Numbered from the stretch's first letter, positions 9,017-18,181 are shown. The stretch: DNA of 64,000 bases from Candidatus Thioglobus autotrophicus (GCF_001293165.1 NZ_CP010552.1:1178001-1242000); one strand, 5' to 3'. Made by a program: numbers and translations. Notes: generated by a model not told the origin, from the letters alone.

Positions 9017-9887
9017 CGATAATTTGTTGAACCAGTTGTTCAAAGGTAATGCCTGCTGCTTTAGCAGCCATTGGCACTAGCGAATGAGAGGTCATACCAG
9101 GAACCGTGTTAATTTCTAATAAACAAGGTGCGTTATGCTTATCTAGAATAAAGTCGACTCTCCCCCAGCCTGTTGCATTGATCGCTTGAAAAGCTTTTAG
9201 TGCAATTTTTTGTAATTGGTTTTCTTGTTCTTTGCTTAAGTCGCAGGGGCAAAGGTATTGAGTGGTGTTTGATAGGTATTTGGATTCATAATTATAAAAG
9301 TCCTGGTCGGTGACAATTTTAATGACAGGCAGAGTCTTATTACCCAATATGGCAACCGTATACTCTTCTCCTGCAATCCACTGTTCAATTAATATTTTGT
9401 CATCATAGCGCTGAGCAAGTGTTAGAGCACTGTCGAGTTGCGAGCGATTGGTGACTTTGCTAATGCCGATGCTAGATCCTTCTGAAGCCGGCTTAACCGC
9501 CCAAGGCAGAGGGAAGTTAATATCAGGCAGTTGAGACTCTTTATTGACTAGAACAGAAGCCGCCAAAGGCAGGTTTTCAGACTGCCAAATTTCTTTGCAT
9601 AGGTGTTTATCCATGCCATTTGCACTGGCAGTTGAATTGGAGCCAGTATAGGCAATATGACGATCTTCCAGTTGTTTTTGTATCACCCCATCTTCACCAC
9701 CGCGACCATGTAAGACAATAAAGGCTAAGTCAAATTTTTGCGACCAGAGGTTGTTTAGGTTGTCACCATGCCAGTCAAATTTAAAGCAGGCAATGTGTTG
9801 AGATTTTAATGCTTGGTAAACAGCCTCTCCACTATCTAAAGACACTTTTCGTTCAGCAGAGTTGCCACCCATTAATACTGCAATCAT
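9006..9887 (-). CDS. ddl: D-alanine--D-alanine ligase
   Basis: Makes the D-Ala-D-Ala dipeptide of the peptidoglycan stem, an ATP-grasp enzyme. The 293-residue sequence opens with VLMGGNSAERKVSLDSG, has HGRGGEDG, PASEGSSIGI, the EEYTVAILG region and LLEINTVPGMTSHSLVP, which form the substrate and Mg-ATP sites. Compact DdlB-type length. It overlaps murB by 4 bases upstream and ftsQ downstream. Confidence 0.96.
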   Translation of the reverse strand: MIAVLMGGNSAERKVSLDSGEAVYQALKSQHIACFKFDWHGDNLNNLWSQKFDLAFIVLHGRGGEDGVIQKQLEDRHIAYTGSNSTASANGMDKHLCKEIWQSENLPLAASVLVNKESQLPDINFPLPWAVKPASEGSSIGISKVTNRSQLDSALTLAQRYDDKILIEQWIAGEEYTVAILGNKTLPVIKIVTDQDFYNYESKYLSNTTQYLCPCDLSKEQENQLQKIALKAFQAINATGWGRVDFILDKHNAPCLLEINTVPGMTSHSLVPMAAKAAGITFEQLVQQIIDEA

Positions 9888-10717
9888 ATAATTTTTAGCT
9901 CGGTTTCTAAATCAATATCAAAATTTGATTTTACGGTTTGTTGGATATGAAGGATTAAGTTTTCAATATCAGCAGCGCTAGCATGCTGATGGTTGATAAT
10001 AAAGTTGGCATGTTTATTCGATACACAAGCACCACCAATACAAAACCCTTTCAACTGAGACTTTTCAATCAACTCAGCGGCATAATGCTTGGCTGGATTT
10101 TTAAAAACACTGCCACAACTTGGTAAGCCAATAGGCTGAGTGTTGTTTCTTTTTTGTAAAAGTTGTTGAATATTCTGATTAGAAGGTTTTTGATTAAACA
10201 CCAATTCTGCAGAAATAAAAAATTCATGAGAATGGGTTGGCGTTGCCTGGCGATAACCAATGTCAAAATCAGCTGGCTGACGCTGAAACACTTCCCCTGA
10301 GGTATTCATAGTATTCACACACTTAACAAACTGCCAAAATTCCGAACCAAAGGCACCGGCATTCATAGCCAATGCGCCACCAATTGTGCCAGGAATGGCG
10401 CTTAGGAACTCCGCACCATATAGGTTTTTCTCTTGTGCAAATCTGGATAATTTGGCGAGCGTTACACCAGCCTCTGCCGTTATGTGAGTTTGACTAATGT
10501 GTAGAGATTTAAGCTGAGTTAGCTTGATGACAACACCATCAAACCCTGAATCACGAACTAGGAGGTTACTACCCAATCCGAGCAATAAAACCGGTTTGGT
10601 ATTTGACTGTAGAAATTGAGCGAGTGTTTGAATGCTTTCTGGCATAAACAAATCTTGCGCCATTCCACCTGCGCGTAAAGAGCAGTGTGAAGCCATTGGT
10701 TCACTATGTTTTAGCAC
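9884..10717 (-). CDS. murB: UDP-N-acetylenolpyruvoylglucosamine reductase
   Basis: FAD/NADPH enzyme that completes synthesis of UDP-MurNAc. At 277 residues it is shorter than the E. coli enzyme and looks like the compact type II form. Visible motifs are LRAGGMA, LGLGSNLLVRD, the FAD-binding IPGTIGGALAMNAGAFG and CGSVFKNP with the catalytic serine region. Start and stop overlap or nearly touch murC and ddl, so the cluster is one operon. Confidence 0.95.
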   Translation of the reverse strand: MLKHSEPMASHCSLRAGGMAQDLFMPESIQTLAQFLQSNTKPVLLLGLGSNLLVRDSGFDGVVIKLTQLKSLHISQTHITAEAGVTLAKLSRFAQEKNLYGAEFLSAIPGTIGGALAMNAGAFGSEFWQFVKCVNTMNTSGEVFQRQPADFDIGYRQATPTHSHEFFISAELVFNQKPSNQNIQQLLQKRNNTQPIGLPSCGSVFKNPAKHYAAELIEKSQLKGFCIGGACVSNKHANFIINHQHASAADIENLILHIQQTVKSNFDIDLETELKII

Positions 10718-10726
10718 GTTGATAAT

Positions 10727-12148
10727 TCAACCATAATTTGATTTTAATAGACCAGGTACTTTGTGAATATCGCCTGCACCCAAGGTTAGTATTACATCAT
10801 TTTGATTAATCATATGAGGTAATACCTTTAAAACTTCTTGCGCATCTTTAATAACAACTGGATTTAAGGTTGAACGCTTTCTAATGGATTCTGCTAAGGT
10901 TGAACTGCTAATTTGAGCAATAGGCTCTTCACTAGCCGGGTAGATATCTAGCAAAATTAAGCCATCTGCCTGGCTTAAAATACGTGCAAAATCATCAAAT
11001 AGATCTCGGGTTCTTGAATAGCGATGTGGCTGAAAAATAACCACCAGGCGCTTATCGGGATAGGTATTTTTGAGTGAGTCAAAAATAGCGCTAATTTCTA
11101 CAGGGTGGTGTCCATAATCATCAAATAGATCAAGAGAATGTTGCTGAATCTTTAGTTGGCCATGGTAATCTAGCCTTCTAGCAACGCCAGAAAAATGACT
11201 CAGTGCAGATTGAATAATATCAATATCAATATCAAGCTCACAGCAAACACCAATAGCCGCTAAGGTGTTAAGAATATTATGTCTGCCAATTAGATTAAGC
11301 TGTATTGAGAAGGGTTGATTATATTTTGGGTGATCACGAGTGTAAACAACATCAAAATGCATTTGCATGCCAACTTGCTTAACATTAACAGCACGTATAT
11401 CAGCCTTTGAATTAAACCCGTAGCTGATCACAGGGCGATGAATGTCAGCAATAATATCACTCACACCTTGATCGTCACTACATAGAATACAGGCACCGTA
11501 AAAAGGTAAATTTGAAGTGAAACTGACAAACGTATCTTTTAATTGCTGATAGTTGTTATCATAAGTTTCCATATGATCTTGGTCAACATTGGTAATAACG
11601 CTTAACATCGGTTGCAGATGCAGAAAAGAAGCATCAGATTCATCCGCTTCTGCAATTAAGTAATCGCTCGCACCTAATTTAGCATTAACACCATTAGAAT
11701 TTAAAATACCGCCAATAATATAAGTAGGATCGAGCTCAGCCTGATTTAGAATGTGAGCAATAATACTGGTTGTAGTGGTTTTTCCATGGGTTCCGGCAAT
11801 AGCAATACCAAAACGAAAACGCATAATTTCGGCCAACATTTCCGCCCTAGGAACAACAGGAATATGCAGTTGTTGAGCTTTTTTTAACTCAGGGTTGCTG
11901 GCGCTGATAGCACTAGAAATGACGACTGCTTGTACATCACTAATATTTTTCGCATGATGTTGATAGCTAATTTTACAGCCCATTTTTGAGAGTCTATCGG
12001 TAATATTATTTTGCTGAAGATCCGAGCCAGAAATTTGATAACCAAGGTTGTGTAATACCTCTGCAATACCACTCATACCGGATCCACCAATGCCAATAAA
12101 ATGAATTTTATGGATTCTAGACCTGGATACTTGTCTTAAATTGTTCAT
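10727..12148 (-). CDS. murC: UDP-N-acetylmuramate--L-alanine ligase
   Basis: Adds L-alanine to UDP-MurNAc. Motifs: HFIGIGGSGMSGIAEVLHNLG at the N terminus, the P-loop AGTHGKTTTTS, EADESDASFL and DDYGHHPVEI. I place the start at the ATG at 12148 because it overlaps the ispF stop as ATGA, the commonest coupling arrangement. An upstream in-frame start at 12172 would add eight residues inside ispF. About 473 residues, normal for MurC. Confidence 0.96.
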   Translation of the reverse strand: MNNLRQVSRSRIHKIHFIGIGGSGMSGIAEVLHNLGYQISGSDLQQNNITDRLSKMGCKISYQHHAKNISDVQAVVISSAISASNPELKKAQQLHIPVVPRAEMLAEIMRFRFGIAIAGTHGKTTTTSIIAHILNQAELDPTYIIGGILNSNGVNAKLGASDYLIAEADESDASFLHLQPMLSVITNVDQDHMETYDNNYQQLKDTFVSFTSNLPFYGACILCSDDQGVSDIIADIHRPVISYGFNSKADIRAVNVKQVGMQMHFDVVYTRDHPKYNQPFSIQLNLIGRHNILNTLAAIGVCCELDIDIDIIQSALSHFSGVARRLDYHGQLKIQQHSLDLFDDYGHHPVEISAIFDSLKNTYPDKRLVVIFQPHRYSRTRDLFDDFARILSQADGLILLDIYPASEEPIAQISSSTLAESIRKRSTLNPVVIKDAQEVLKVLPHMINQNDVILTLGAGDIHKVPGLLKSNYG

Positions 12149-12618
12149 GCTTGTATGACGCTTATAATGCATAACACTTGAATGCCTTCGCCTTTACCAA
12201 AAGCACTCAAACCCTCGCCAGTAGTTGCTGTGATACCAATATCATCTGTAGAGATGTCAAATAATTGTGCGATATTTTTTTTCATATCAGCCATAAATGG
12301 TGAAATCTTTGGCGTCAAACATTCAATAGAGATGGCGATATGTTGTACTTGCCAAGTATTTAAATCTTGTAAGGCAAGCTTAAGATATTCACGGCTATCT
12401 GTTACCCCTTGTTGACAAAGATTGTCTGCTTTTTCACCCAGTATATTGACACCAGTGATAGAGGAAACCGCGTTGGTTAGAGCGTGAAGCACTACATCGC
12501 CATCACTATTTGCACGTAAACCTTGGGCATACTTACAGTCAACGCCTGCCAATAATAGAGTTTTACTATTGTTTTCAAAAGCATGTGAATCTTGTCCTAG
12601 GCCGGTTTTGAATTTCAT
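12145..12618 (-). CDS. ispF: 2-C-methyl-D-erythritol 2,4-cyclodiphosphate synthase
   Basis: Forms the cyclic diphosphate intermediate of the MEP isoprenoid pathway. The 157-residue trimeric enzyme has the metal-binding GLGQDSHAF (Asp10, His12), the DGDVVLHALTNAV segment with the third metal ligand, and TATTGEGLSAFGKGEGI near the C terminus. It overlaps ispD upstream by 4 bases, and murC downstream, joining the isoprenoid and wall genes in one transcription unit. Confidence 0.96.
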   Translation of the reverse strand: MKFKTGLGQDSHAFENNSKTLLLAGVDCKYAQGLRANSDGDVVLHALTNAVSSITGVNILGEKADNLCQQGVTDSREYLKLALQDLNTWQVQHIAISIECLTPKISPFMADMKKNIAQLFDISTDDIGITATTGEGLSAFGKGEGIQVLCIISVIQA

Positions 12619-13322
12619 GAGATTTGGGTTTGGGTTAGATAAAAATTGGCTAAAGCCAAGTCTTCAGGATTAGTAATTTTTAGATTGGTTTTTGAGGATT
12701 CAACTAACAAAGAATTCCAGCCCATGTGTTCAATTGCGCTAGCTTCATCTGTTATGTTGACGCCATCACTATGAGCGCTATTGAGAGCTTTTAATAGTAA
12801 GCCAAATCGATACATCTGAGGTGTTTGCGCTTGCCAAAGATTGCTTCTATCGACTGTAGATTCAGCCTTTTGATGGCTTGCTTTTTTAATAGTATCAACG
12901 ACTTTGGTTGCTAACAATCCGCCAATTTCTTGACCTTCAAGCTGTTGAATAAGATTTTCAACATCGTCAGCTTTAATACAAGGTCGGGCCGCATCATGGA
13001 CCAAAACCCAATCGTTATCTTGAACAAAAGGCTTAAGTGCATTAAGTGCATTGATGACTGAGTGGTAGCGTTCTTTGCCGCCAGTAACGACTGATAAAAG
13101 TTTGGGATGGTGACAATATTTAGATGATTCAAATAAAGTATCTTGTTTTGAAATTGCCACCACACAGCCTTTTATTTTTTCAATATTGAGTAAGGTTGAT
13201 AGGCTTTGATCAAGAACGCTAAGACCATTATCTAGTTGTAAATACTGCTTTGAAACAGTCGCCTGCATCCGCGTTCCAACGCCACTGGCGGGTACAACAA
13301 GATAGCAATGATCAGTTGACAT
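12615..13322 (-). CDS. ispD: 2-C-methyl-D-erythritol 4-phosphate cytidylyltransferase
   Basis: Couples CTP to MEP in isoprenoid synthesis. The 235-residue protein has the nucleotide-binding start VVPASGVGTRM, a slight variant of the usual PAAGxGxR, then VHDAARPC and TDEASAIEHMG. The order ftsB-ispD-ispF is common in gammaproteobacteria and supports the call. Confidence 0.95.
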   Translation of the reverse strand: MSTDHCYLVVPASGVGTRMQATVSKQYLQLDNGLSVLDQSLSTLLNIEKIKGCVVAISKQDTLFESSKYCHHPKLLSVVTGGKERYHSVINALNALKPFVQDNDWVLVHDAARPCIKADDVENLIQQLEGQEIGGLLATKVVDTIKKASHQKAESTVDRSNLWQAQTPQMYRFGLLLKALNSAHSDGVNITDEASAIEHMGWNSLLVESSKTNLKITNPEDLALANFYLTQTQIS

Positions 13323-13375
13323 AAGGTTTGAAATTAAACTAGATTATTTTTTATTATACCCAAGCGACGCTGGTT

Positions 13376-13711
13376 TTAATCTTGATCAGAAATGCTGATT
13401 TGGTAGTATTTTTCACCCGGTTTAATTAGGCCAAATTTTTGTCGAGCCATAGACTCTAAAATTTCTAATTTTTGATCTGATTTTGCGTTGAGCTCTAGCT
13501 GGAGCTTTGAGTTATCTTGTTTCAGTTGTTGGTTAGTAGTAAGATTTTGCTCAAGCACGGCTTGTTTATCGTACACGTCAAAAGGAAAGGAGTTAACAAC
13601 AAAGTTCTGACGAATGAGTGCAACTAGCACAACCAGCAAAATAATACTAATCCAGTAGCGATAAAAAAAGCCAAATAAACTATTTGGCTTTTTTAGAGAG
13701 TTAATGTTCAA
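13376..13711 (-). CDS. ftsB: Cell division protein FtsB (DivIC/septum initiator family)
   Basis: Bitopic divisome protein that forms a complex with FtsL and FtsQ. After a polar start there is one helix (WISIILLVVLVALI), then a coiled coil rich in Gln/Lys/Glu and a C-terminal KFGLIKPGEKYYQI block typical of FtsB. The start is a TTG at 13711 without a visible ribosome site. A perfect terminator-like hairpin (13664-13694) covers codons about 6-16, just before the membrane helix, so how translation begins is unclear. At 111 residues it has a slightly longer N terminus than E. coli FtsB. Confidence 0.85.
   Translation of the reverse strand: MNINSLKKPNSLFGFFYRYWISIILLVVLVALIRQNFVVNSFPFDVYDKQAVLEQNLTTNQQLKQDNSKLQLELNAKSDQKLEILESMARQKFGLIKPGEKYYQISISDQD
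13664..13694 (-). terminator. Terminator-like hairpin inside ftsB 5' coding region
   Basis: Perfect 14-base arms (AAAAAAGCCAAATA and its complement) separated by three bases, with an A run before and a T run after, so it looks like an intrinsic terminator on either strand. On the minus strand it lies just downstream of the small membrane protein gene (stop at 13729) but inside the ftsB reading frame. It would reduce read-through from that gene into ftsB. Confidence 0.6.
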
Positions 13712-13728
13712 TGTTGTGACTTAAGGTA

Positions 13729-13968
13729 TTAGCCGTCAGCAAGATTTTGACCATCTTTAGCATCTTGCGCAAACATCCAAATTGAGCCGCCAATAATATA
13801 AATAGTAGAGGCGATGACGCCGAAAGCAGCAATCCACTCTGCTGTTCCAGTAATAACTTCAATGTATGAAAGGATAATCAAGGCTAATGGCGCAACTAAA
13901 GAAACTGCCAATGTGCTGATCATTAAAATATTGCCTTTTGCACTACTGTTATCGACTGTTGAGCTCAT
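13729..13968 (-). CDS. Small two-helix membrane protein, unknown
   Basis: About 79 residues from the ATG at 13968, chosen because AAGGGA sits at a proper distance upstream; an ATG at 13992 lacks such a site. The sequence has a Ser-rich polar N terminus, two hydrophobic segments (LMISTLAVSLVAPLALIILS and WIAAFGVIASTIYIIGGSIW) and an acidic tail. I do not recognise a family. It precedes ftsB with a terminator-like hairpin between. Confidence 0.65.
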   Translation of the reverse strand: MSSTVDNSSAKGNILMISTLAVSLVAPLALIILSYIEVITGTAEWIAAFGVIASTIYIIGGSIWMFAQDAKDGQNLADG

Positions 13969-14044
13969 GTCTTTATCCCTTGATGAATTCATTAATTAAT
14001 TAAAAATATTATATCACAGATCTTTTTGCCTTTCTTGACGTAAG

Positions 14045-14440
14045 TCAATTTTTCACCAATAAGGTATGGGAAATTTTGTCGTGCCAAGCTAGGTTATTTT
14101 GATTAAAAAGTTGGTATATAAAGCCACTACCTAATGTTAAAAATGAGATAAATCCTGCCAGAAACCGCACGAAAGCCTGTTGATGAGTGATGCTTTGCTG
14201 ATTGGGCTGGATGACTTGAAATTTCCAAGCTTTCATACCAATGGTTTGACGCCCTTTAACCCAAGAAATAGTAAAGTATAAATAAATACTTGGCAGGGTA
14301 ATTAAGTAGAAAAAAGCATCACCCATGCCGCCAAATAAAGCATTGGTCACCAAGCCTATAAAAAAGACCAAGGAAAAAGCTAGGCAGGTATCGTAAAACA
14401 TAGCGCCTAAACGGCGAAATAAAGAGACATTAGATTTCAT
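14045..14440 (-). CDS. RDD family membrane protein
   Basis: A 131-residue protein with three hydrophobic segments and the RDD pattern: RRLGAMFYDTCLAF at the start (an Arg then Asp in helix 1), GRQTIGMKAWKFQVI in the middle and WHDKISHTLLV at the end. RDD proteins are of mostly unknown function; some are proposed ion transporters. The start overlaps the M23 peptidase gene by 11 bases. Confidence 0.85.
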   Translation of the reverse strand: MKSNVSLFRRLGAMFYDTCLAFSLVFFIGLVTNALFGGMGDAFFYLITLPSIYLYFTISWVKGRQTIGMKAWKFQVIQPNQQSITHQQAFVRFLAGFISFLTLGSGFIYQLFNQNNLAWHDKISHTLLVKN

Positions 14441-15254
14441 TATTTATCAGTAGGTTGGGGTTGATTACGGTTTGGTTAAGGTAAATGCCAAAATGTAGGT
14501 GCGGTCCTGTCGCTCTGCCTGTTTGACCTATTGTACCAATAATATCACCTTGTTTGACGATCTGACCAGCTTCAACTAGGCGTTTGTTTAAATGAATATA
14601 AACGCTAATCAGTCCCTGTCCATGGTCAATAAAGACAGTATTACCATTAAAGAAAAATTCATCACTAATGATGACTTTGCCACTCGCCGAGGCTTTAATG
14701 TTAGCACCAGTTTCTCCGGCATAATCTAAGCCTGTGTGTGGGCGTCGAGCTTGCCCATTGTAAAAGCGCTTAAAGCCAAAAGGACTAGTGGTTACACCTG
14801 GAACAGGGCGCATAAAGGCAGATTCTTGAATACTGGCATCTGAGAAGGTTTTACGAGCTTTGGATAGAATTGGGCGCTCTTGCTTGATTCTATCCATGTG
14901 TGACAAATTAGGATTAACATATTTTTTATTTTTTCCGCTGAGGGTAATATGCTGCTCTTGATAGGCATGCTCTCCAACTTTAAAAGTGATTTGGCGTGTG
15001 GAAAAGTCTTTAATGGTAAGTTGCTTATCGCCTGTTTTGGCTAGTAAAGGAATACCAATGAGCGCTTGCCAATGCGTATCGTTAAGGTGTTGAATGTAGA
15101 CCGGAACTTGACTGTAAAAAGCTTTTGGATTGCTGTGGTTGGTATAAAAATCAACTACGGCAACACCGCCTGGTACAGGGGTGTTTTTAATCGTTAGATT
15201 TGCCATAACAGTTAGTGGCAAAAGTAGCAGAAGTAAGAGTTTAATTTTTTTCAA
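14430..15254 (-). CDS. M23 family peptidoglycan metallopeptidase, secreted
   Basis: A zinc endopeptidase predicted to cut peptidoglycan peptides in the periplasm. From a TTG at 15254 the protein begins with a clear signal peptide (KKIKLLLLLLLPLTVMA). The LytM domain near the C terminus has both metal motifs, RRPHTGLDYAG and GPHLHFG, so it should be active, in contrast to the degenerate LytM protein at 24747. An upstream ATG at 15287 would lengthen the N terminus inside xseA and spoil the signal peptide. Confidence 0.88.
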   Translation of the reverse strand: MKKIKLLLLLLLPLTVMANLTIKNTPVPGGVAVVDFYTNHSNPKAFYSQVPVYIQHLNDTHWQALIGIPLLAKTGDKQLTIKDFSTRQITFKVGEHAYQEQHITLSGKNKKYVNPNLSHMDRIKQERPILSKARKTFSDASIQESAFMRPVPGVTTSPFGFKRFYNGQARRPHTGLDYAGETGANIKASASGKVIISDEFFFNGNTVFIDHGQGLISVYIHLNKRLVEAGQIVKQGDIIGTIGQTGRATGPHLHFGIYLNQTVINPNLLINNEI

Positions 15255-16641
15255 TTTTTTCCACCTTAGAATAAATAACGCCATCACTTAGGCGCGTTTG
15301 GATGGTTTGTCCGGATTGAGCCTGGGTTGTTAATGTGAGTACTTGTTGCTTGGTATTGGTGGTAATACTATACCCTCTAGATAGAGTGCTGAGAGGGGAT
15401 AGATGCTCGAGCGCATATGCATGGTTGGCGAGTTGGTTTTTTTGTTGATTAATCAATTGCCGCGTTGCATTTTTAAGTCGAATGTTTAACTGTACAAGTG
15501 TTTGTTTGTGATGTTGGATCAGCTGACTGATTTGCTGATTTAGGCGTTTAGCTGATAGCTGATTAAGAGTTATGGCGTGTTTAATTTGCGCCTCTGGTGA
15601 GTGTTGTTTCAAGTTGGAAGACAAGCTACCCAGTTTAAATTTTTGGCTGTCAACAATACTGGTAATGATATTCCCTAGGCGATGTGATAAGTAATCCAGT
15701 TGTTGAGACAAATAGTTGAGTTGCCTATCAGGTGTGATAATTCTCAGTTGGAGCTGATCAAGATAGGCTTGTTGACGTTGTTGATTTTGAGCAATCTGCT
15801 GGCGTAATAGGCTTGATAATTTTACCACACGAGAAAGCAATTCTAATTTATCAGGGGTGGCCAGCATGGCAGCAGCACTCGGTGTCGGTGCACGTACGTC
15901 AGCAACAAAATCAGCAATAGTGGTATCTGTTTCATGACCAATAGCACTAATAATAGGCGTTTTAGCATGGTAGATAATGCGGGCCAATGATTCTTCATTG
16001 AAAGCCCATAAATCTTCCAATGACCCACCGCCACGAGCAATAATTAGCACATCACAGCGCTGAGAATTGTCTGCTGCAATAATAGCTTGCTCGATTTTTG
16101 CAGCCGCACCTTGTCCTTGAACGACGCTGTCAAATAATAAAATATCAGCAAAAGGGTAGCGCTTGTTAAGCACCTTGATAATATCTTGAATAACAGAGCC
16201 TGTAGATGAAGAGATAACACCAATCGTGTTGACTTGAGTAGGTAGTATTTTTTTATGGGAAGGATCAAACAAGCCTTCATCAGTAAGCTTACTTTTTAAT
16301 TGTTCAAAGGCAAGATTAAGATTGCCCACGCCAACAGGTTCAATCTGTTGAACAATCAGTTGAAAATCTCCTCGCGCCTCGTACAAGGTGGGTGCGGCGC
16401 GTACCAAAATCTCCATGCCATTTTCAGGTGTAAATTTAACATTGCGCTGATTGAGACGAAATAGAGCGCAACGAACTTGAGTTTTGTTGTCTTTTAATGA
16501 GAAGTACCAGTGTCCAGAAGCAGGACGCGCTAAGTTAGATATTTCTCCTTGTAGCCAGCAAGTTGGAATATTATTCTCAACTGTTTTATTACACAACGAT
16601 AAGAAGTTAGAGACACTATAAATTTCATCTAAATTAAACAT
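15241..16641 (-). CDS. xseA: Exodeoxyribonuclease VII large subunit
   Basis: Degrades single-stranded DNA with the small subunit XseB, which is not encoded in the window. The 466-residue protein has an N-terminal OB fold (CWLQGEISNLARPASGHWYF), the nuclease core with ARGGGSLEDLWAFNEE and SAIGHETDTTIADFVAD, then a long Gln-rich coiled coil. Length is normal. It sits four bases after the Smr gene. Confidence 0.95.
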   Translation of the reverse strand: MFNLDEIYSVSNFLSLCNKTVENNIPTCWLQGEISNLARPASGHWYFSLKDNKTQVRCALFRLNQRNVKFTPENGMEILVRAAPTLYEARGDFQLIVQQIEPVGVGNLNLAFEQLKSKLTDEGLFDPSHKKILPTQVNTIGVISSSTGSVIQDIIKVLNKRYPFADILLFDSVVQGQGAAAKIEQAIIAADNSQRCDVLIIARGGGSLEDLWAFNEESLARIIYHAKTPIISAIGHETDTTIADFVADVRAPTPSAAAMLATPDKLELLSRVVKLSSLLRQQIAQNQQRQQAYLDQLQLRIITPDRQLNYLSQQLDYLSHRLGNIITSIVDSQKFKLGSLSSNLKQHSPEAQIKHAITLNQLSAKRLNQQISQLIQHHKQTLVQLNIRLKNATRQLINQQKNQLANHAYALEHLSPLSTLSRGYSITTNTKQQVLTLTTQAQSGQTIQTRLSDGVIYSKVEKIEKN

Positions 16642-16644
16642 AGG

Positions 16645-17127
16645 CTAGTGTTTAAGCAGGGCGAATACCGCTCCTGTACCACCATCTTTATCAGGACAAG
16701 AATTAAAAGCAAGCACTTGAGGATGTTGACTTAGGAAGCTAACAACCTGGGTTTTTAAAATACTCATACCATTTTCAGAGTGATAACCTTTGCCATGAAT
16801 AATATGAACAAACTCTTCATGCTGATGATGATGCATAAACTGACTCATTGATTCACAAGCTTCAACTACCGTCTGTCCATGAAGGTCTAGTGTTGGTGTG
16901 TAACCAATATCGCCGCGTTTCATTTTTTTGATGATTTTTGGTGATAGGCCGCCTTTAGCGTAAGCTACGATCTCTGAGCCGTTTAATCGCGCTTCAGTAA
17001 TATAGCTGTAAGCAGTGAAGGCTGGCTGATTAGCTTGGTGAGCTACTTGCCTAGTGCTATCTTTATCAATGGGCGCATTGGCATCAACACTGGCTCTAAA
17101 CAGTTGTTTATCGTCGTCGTTGATCAT
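16645..17127 (-). CDS. Smr domain protein
   Basis: A 160-residue protein with a C-terminal Smr domain: LDLHGQTVVEACESM, the VHIIHGKGYHS motif and a Gly-rich DGGTGAVFALLK end. Stand-alone Smr proteins such as YdaL/SmrA-SmrB act as nucleases; SmrB cleaves mRNA at collided ribosomes. The N-terminal half is polar and not recognisable. It is cotranscribed with xseA. Confidence 0.85.
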   Translation of the reverse strand: MINDDDKQLFRASVDANAPIDKDSTRQVAHQANQPAFTAYSYITEARLNGSEIVAYAKGGLSPKIIKKMKRGDIGYTPTLDLHGQTVVEACESMSQFMHHHQHEEFVHIIHGKGYHSENGMSILKTQVVSFLSQHPQVLAFNSCPDKDGGTGAVFALLKH

Positions 17128-17144
17128 GATTTGGTTTGTACATT

Positions 17145-17168
17145 AAAAAAGCCCTCAAAAGAGGGCTT
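17145..17168 (-). terminator. rpsT transcription terminator
   Basis: On the minus strand a GCCCTC stem, TTTT loop and GAGGGC stem are followed by a run of six T, 27 bases after the rpsT stop codon. It separates rpsT from the Smr-xseA operon. Confidence 0.9.
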
Positions 17169-17194
17169 AATTATAGCAATGTTAAATAAGTTTT

Positions 17195-17455
17195 TTACAG
17201 AGCTTTAATTTGTGCATTAATACGAGCCTTCTTTCTAGCCGCTTGATTTTTATGCATAAGACCCTTGCTAACTGACTGGTCAATCATTTTTTGCATTTCA
17301 ACATAACCACCTTGAGCCTCTTCTTTGTTACCAGCTTCTAGTGCATAAGAGACTTTTTTGATGAAAGTACGTACTTTAGCGCGAATTTGAGAATTATGCT
17401 TGTTACGTTTTGTTGCTTGTCTTGCGCGTTTTTTTGAACCTGCTGAATTGGCCAT
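17195..17455 (-). CDS. rpsT: 30S ribosomal protein S20
   Basis: An 86-residue, very basic protein with the characteristic start MANSAGSKKRARQ, internal VRTFIKKV and the end GLMHKNQAARKKARINAQI. It binds 16S rRNA in the small subunit. It is a single-gene unit with its own terminator downstream. Confidence 0.97.
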   Translation of the reverse strand: MANSAGSKKRARQATKRNKHNSQIRAKVRTFIKKVSYALEAGNKEEAQGGYVEMQKMIDQSVSKGLMHKNQAARKKARINAQIKAL

Positions 17456-17542
17456 TGTGTTATATAAGGATTAAAATAATTAAAGGCGTAATTATAAAGT
17501 CTTAGTGAGAAAAAGTCTAGTAAAAATTTAAAATTTAAATGA

Positions 17543-18181
17543 CTAGGATTGTGCGAGATTTTCTGGCGAGTTAGTAGCGCTCTCTATTAAATCTATAGTC
17601 TTGAGTATCTTGCGCTTCTTGATGAGTAAATGCCAGGTTTTGCCACCTTGAGATCTCCATAAAGAAGCTGCTCGTATGCCAGATAATAGCAGTGCTCTAA
17701 TATGGTCCGCAGTACGTTGATTGGATAAATACACTTGCTCACCCTTGACCATGATCCTAGGGTTGAGCTCGCCTAGGGTTGATTTGTATAACTCACCCAA
17801 GCGAGCAATAGAATTGGTATGCGTAATTTCAAAGAACGCTTGTTTGTTAAGGGTATTGATCTCAGCAGTAATAGTATCCAGCAAGGCGGGATTTTTCATC
17901 AACTTCTTTTCTAGATTAATCAGCGACAAAGTGTAGAAAGTAATAACTTGCATGGATTTTGTTTTTTTACCTAACACCGCTTTCAAGGTGGAGATGCCAA
18001 TAGACAGTTGTTTTTGTGAGTTAAAAATATCCACTACATTCGAGCTAGTGTTGACGATACTACCGAGGCTGGCACTAGCGCATTCGTTATGGCAGCTACC
18101 ATTTGAAGCGAGCTGATCAACTAATGCTGCACTTTGTAAAATACCTGCAAGGGCTAGCGTTTGATTTTCTATTTTATTCAT
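17543..18181 (-). CDS. hflD: High-frequency lysogenisation protein HflD homologue
   Basis: About 212 residues aligned by eye along the E. coli HflD sequence: [18 protein letters not shown] at the start, [14 protein letters not shown] in the middle and [19 protein letters not shown] near the end. HflD is a membrane-associated protein that binds phage lambda CII; its native role is unknown. I use the ATG at 18181, which overlaps the mnmA stop as ATGAATAA; an upstream ATG at 18208 would add nine residues. mnmA-hflD order is usual in gammaproteobacteria. Confidence 0.92.
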   Translation of the reverse strand: MNKIENQTLALAGILQSAALVDQLASNGSCHNECASASLGSIVNTSSNVVDIFNSQKQLSIGISTLKAVLGKKTKSMQVITFYTLSLINLEKKLMKNPALLDTITAEINTLNKQAFFEITHTNSIARLGELYKSTLGELNPRIMVKGEQVYLSNQRTADHIRALLLSGIRAASLWRSQGGKTWHLLIKKRKILKTIDLIESATNSPENLAQS

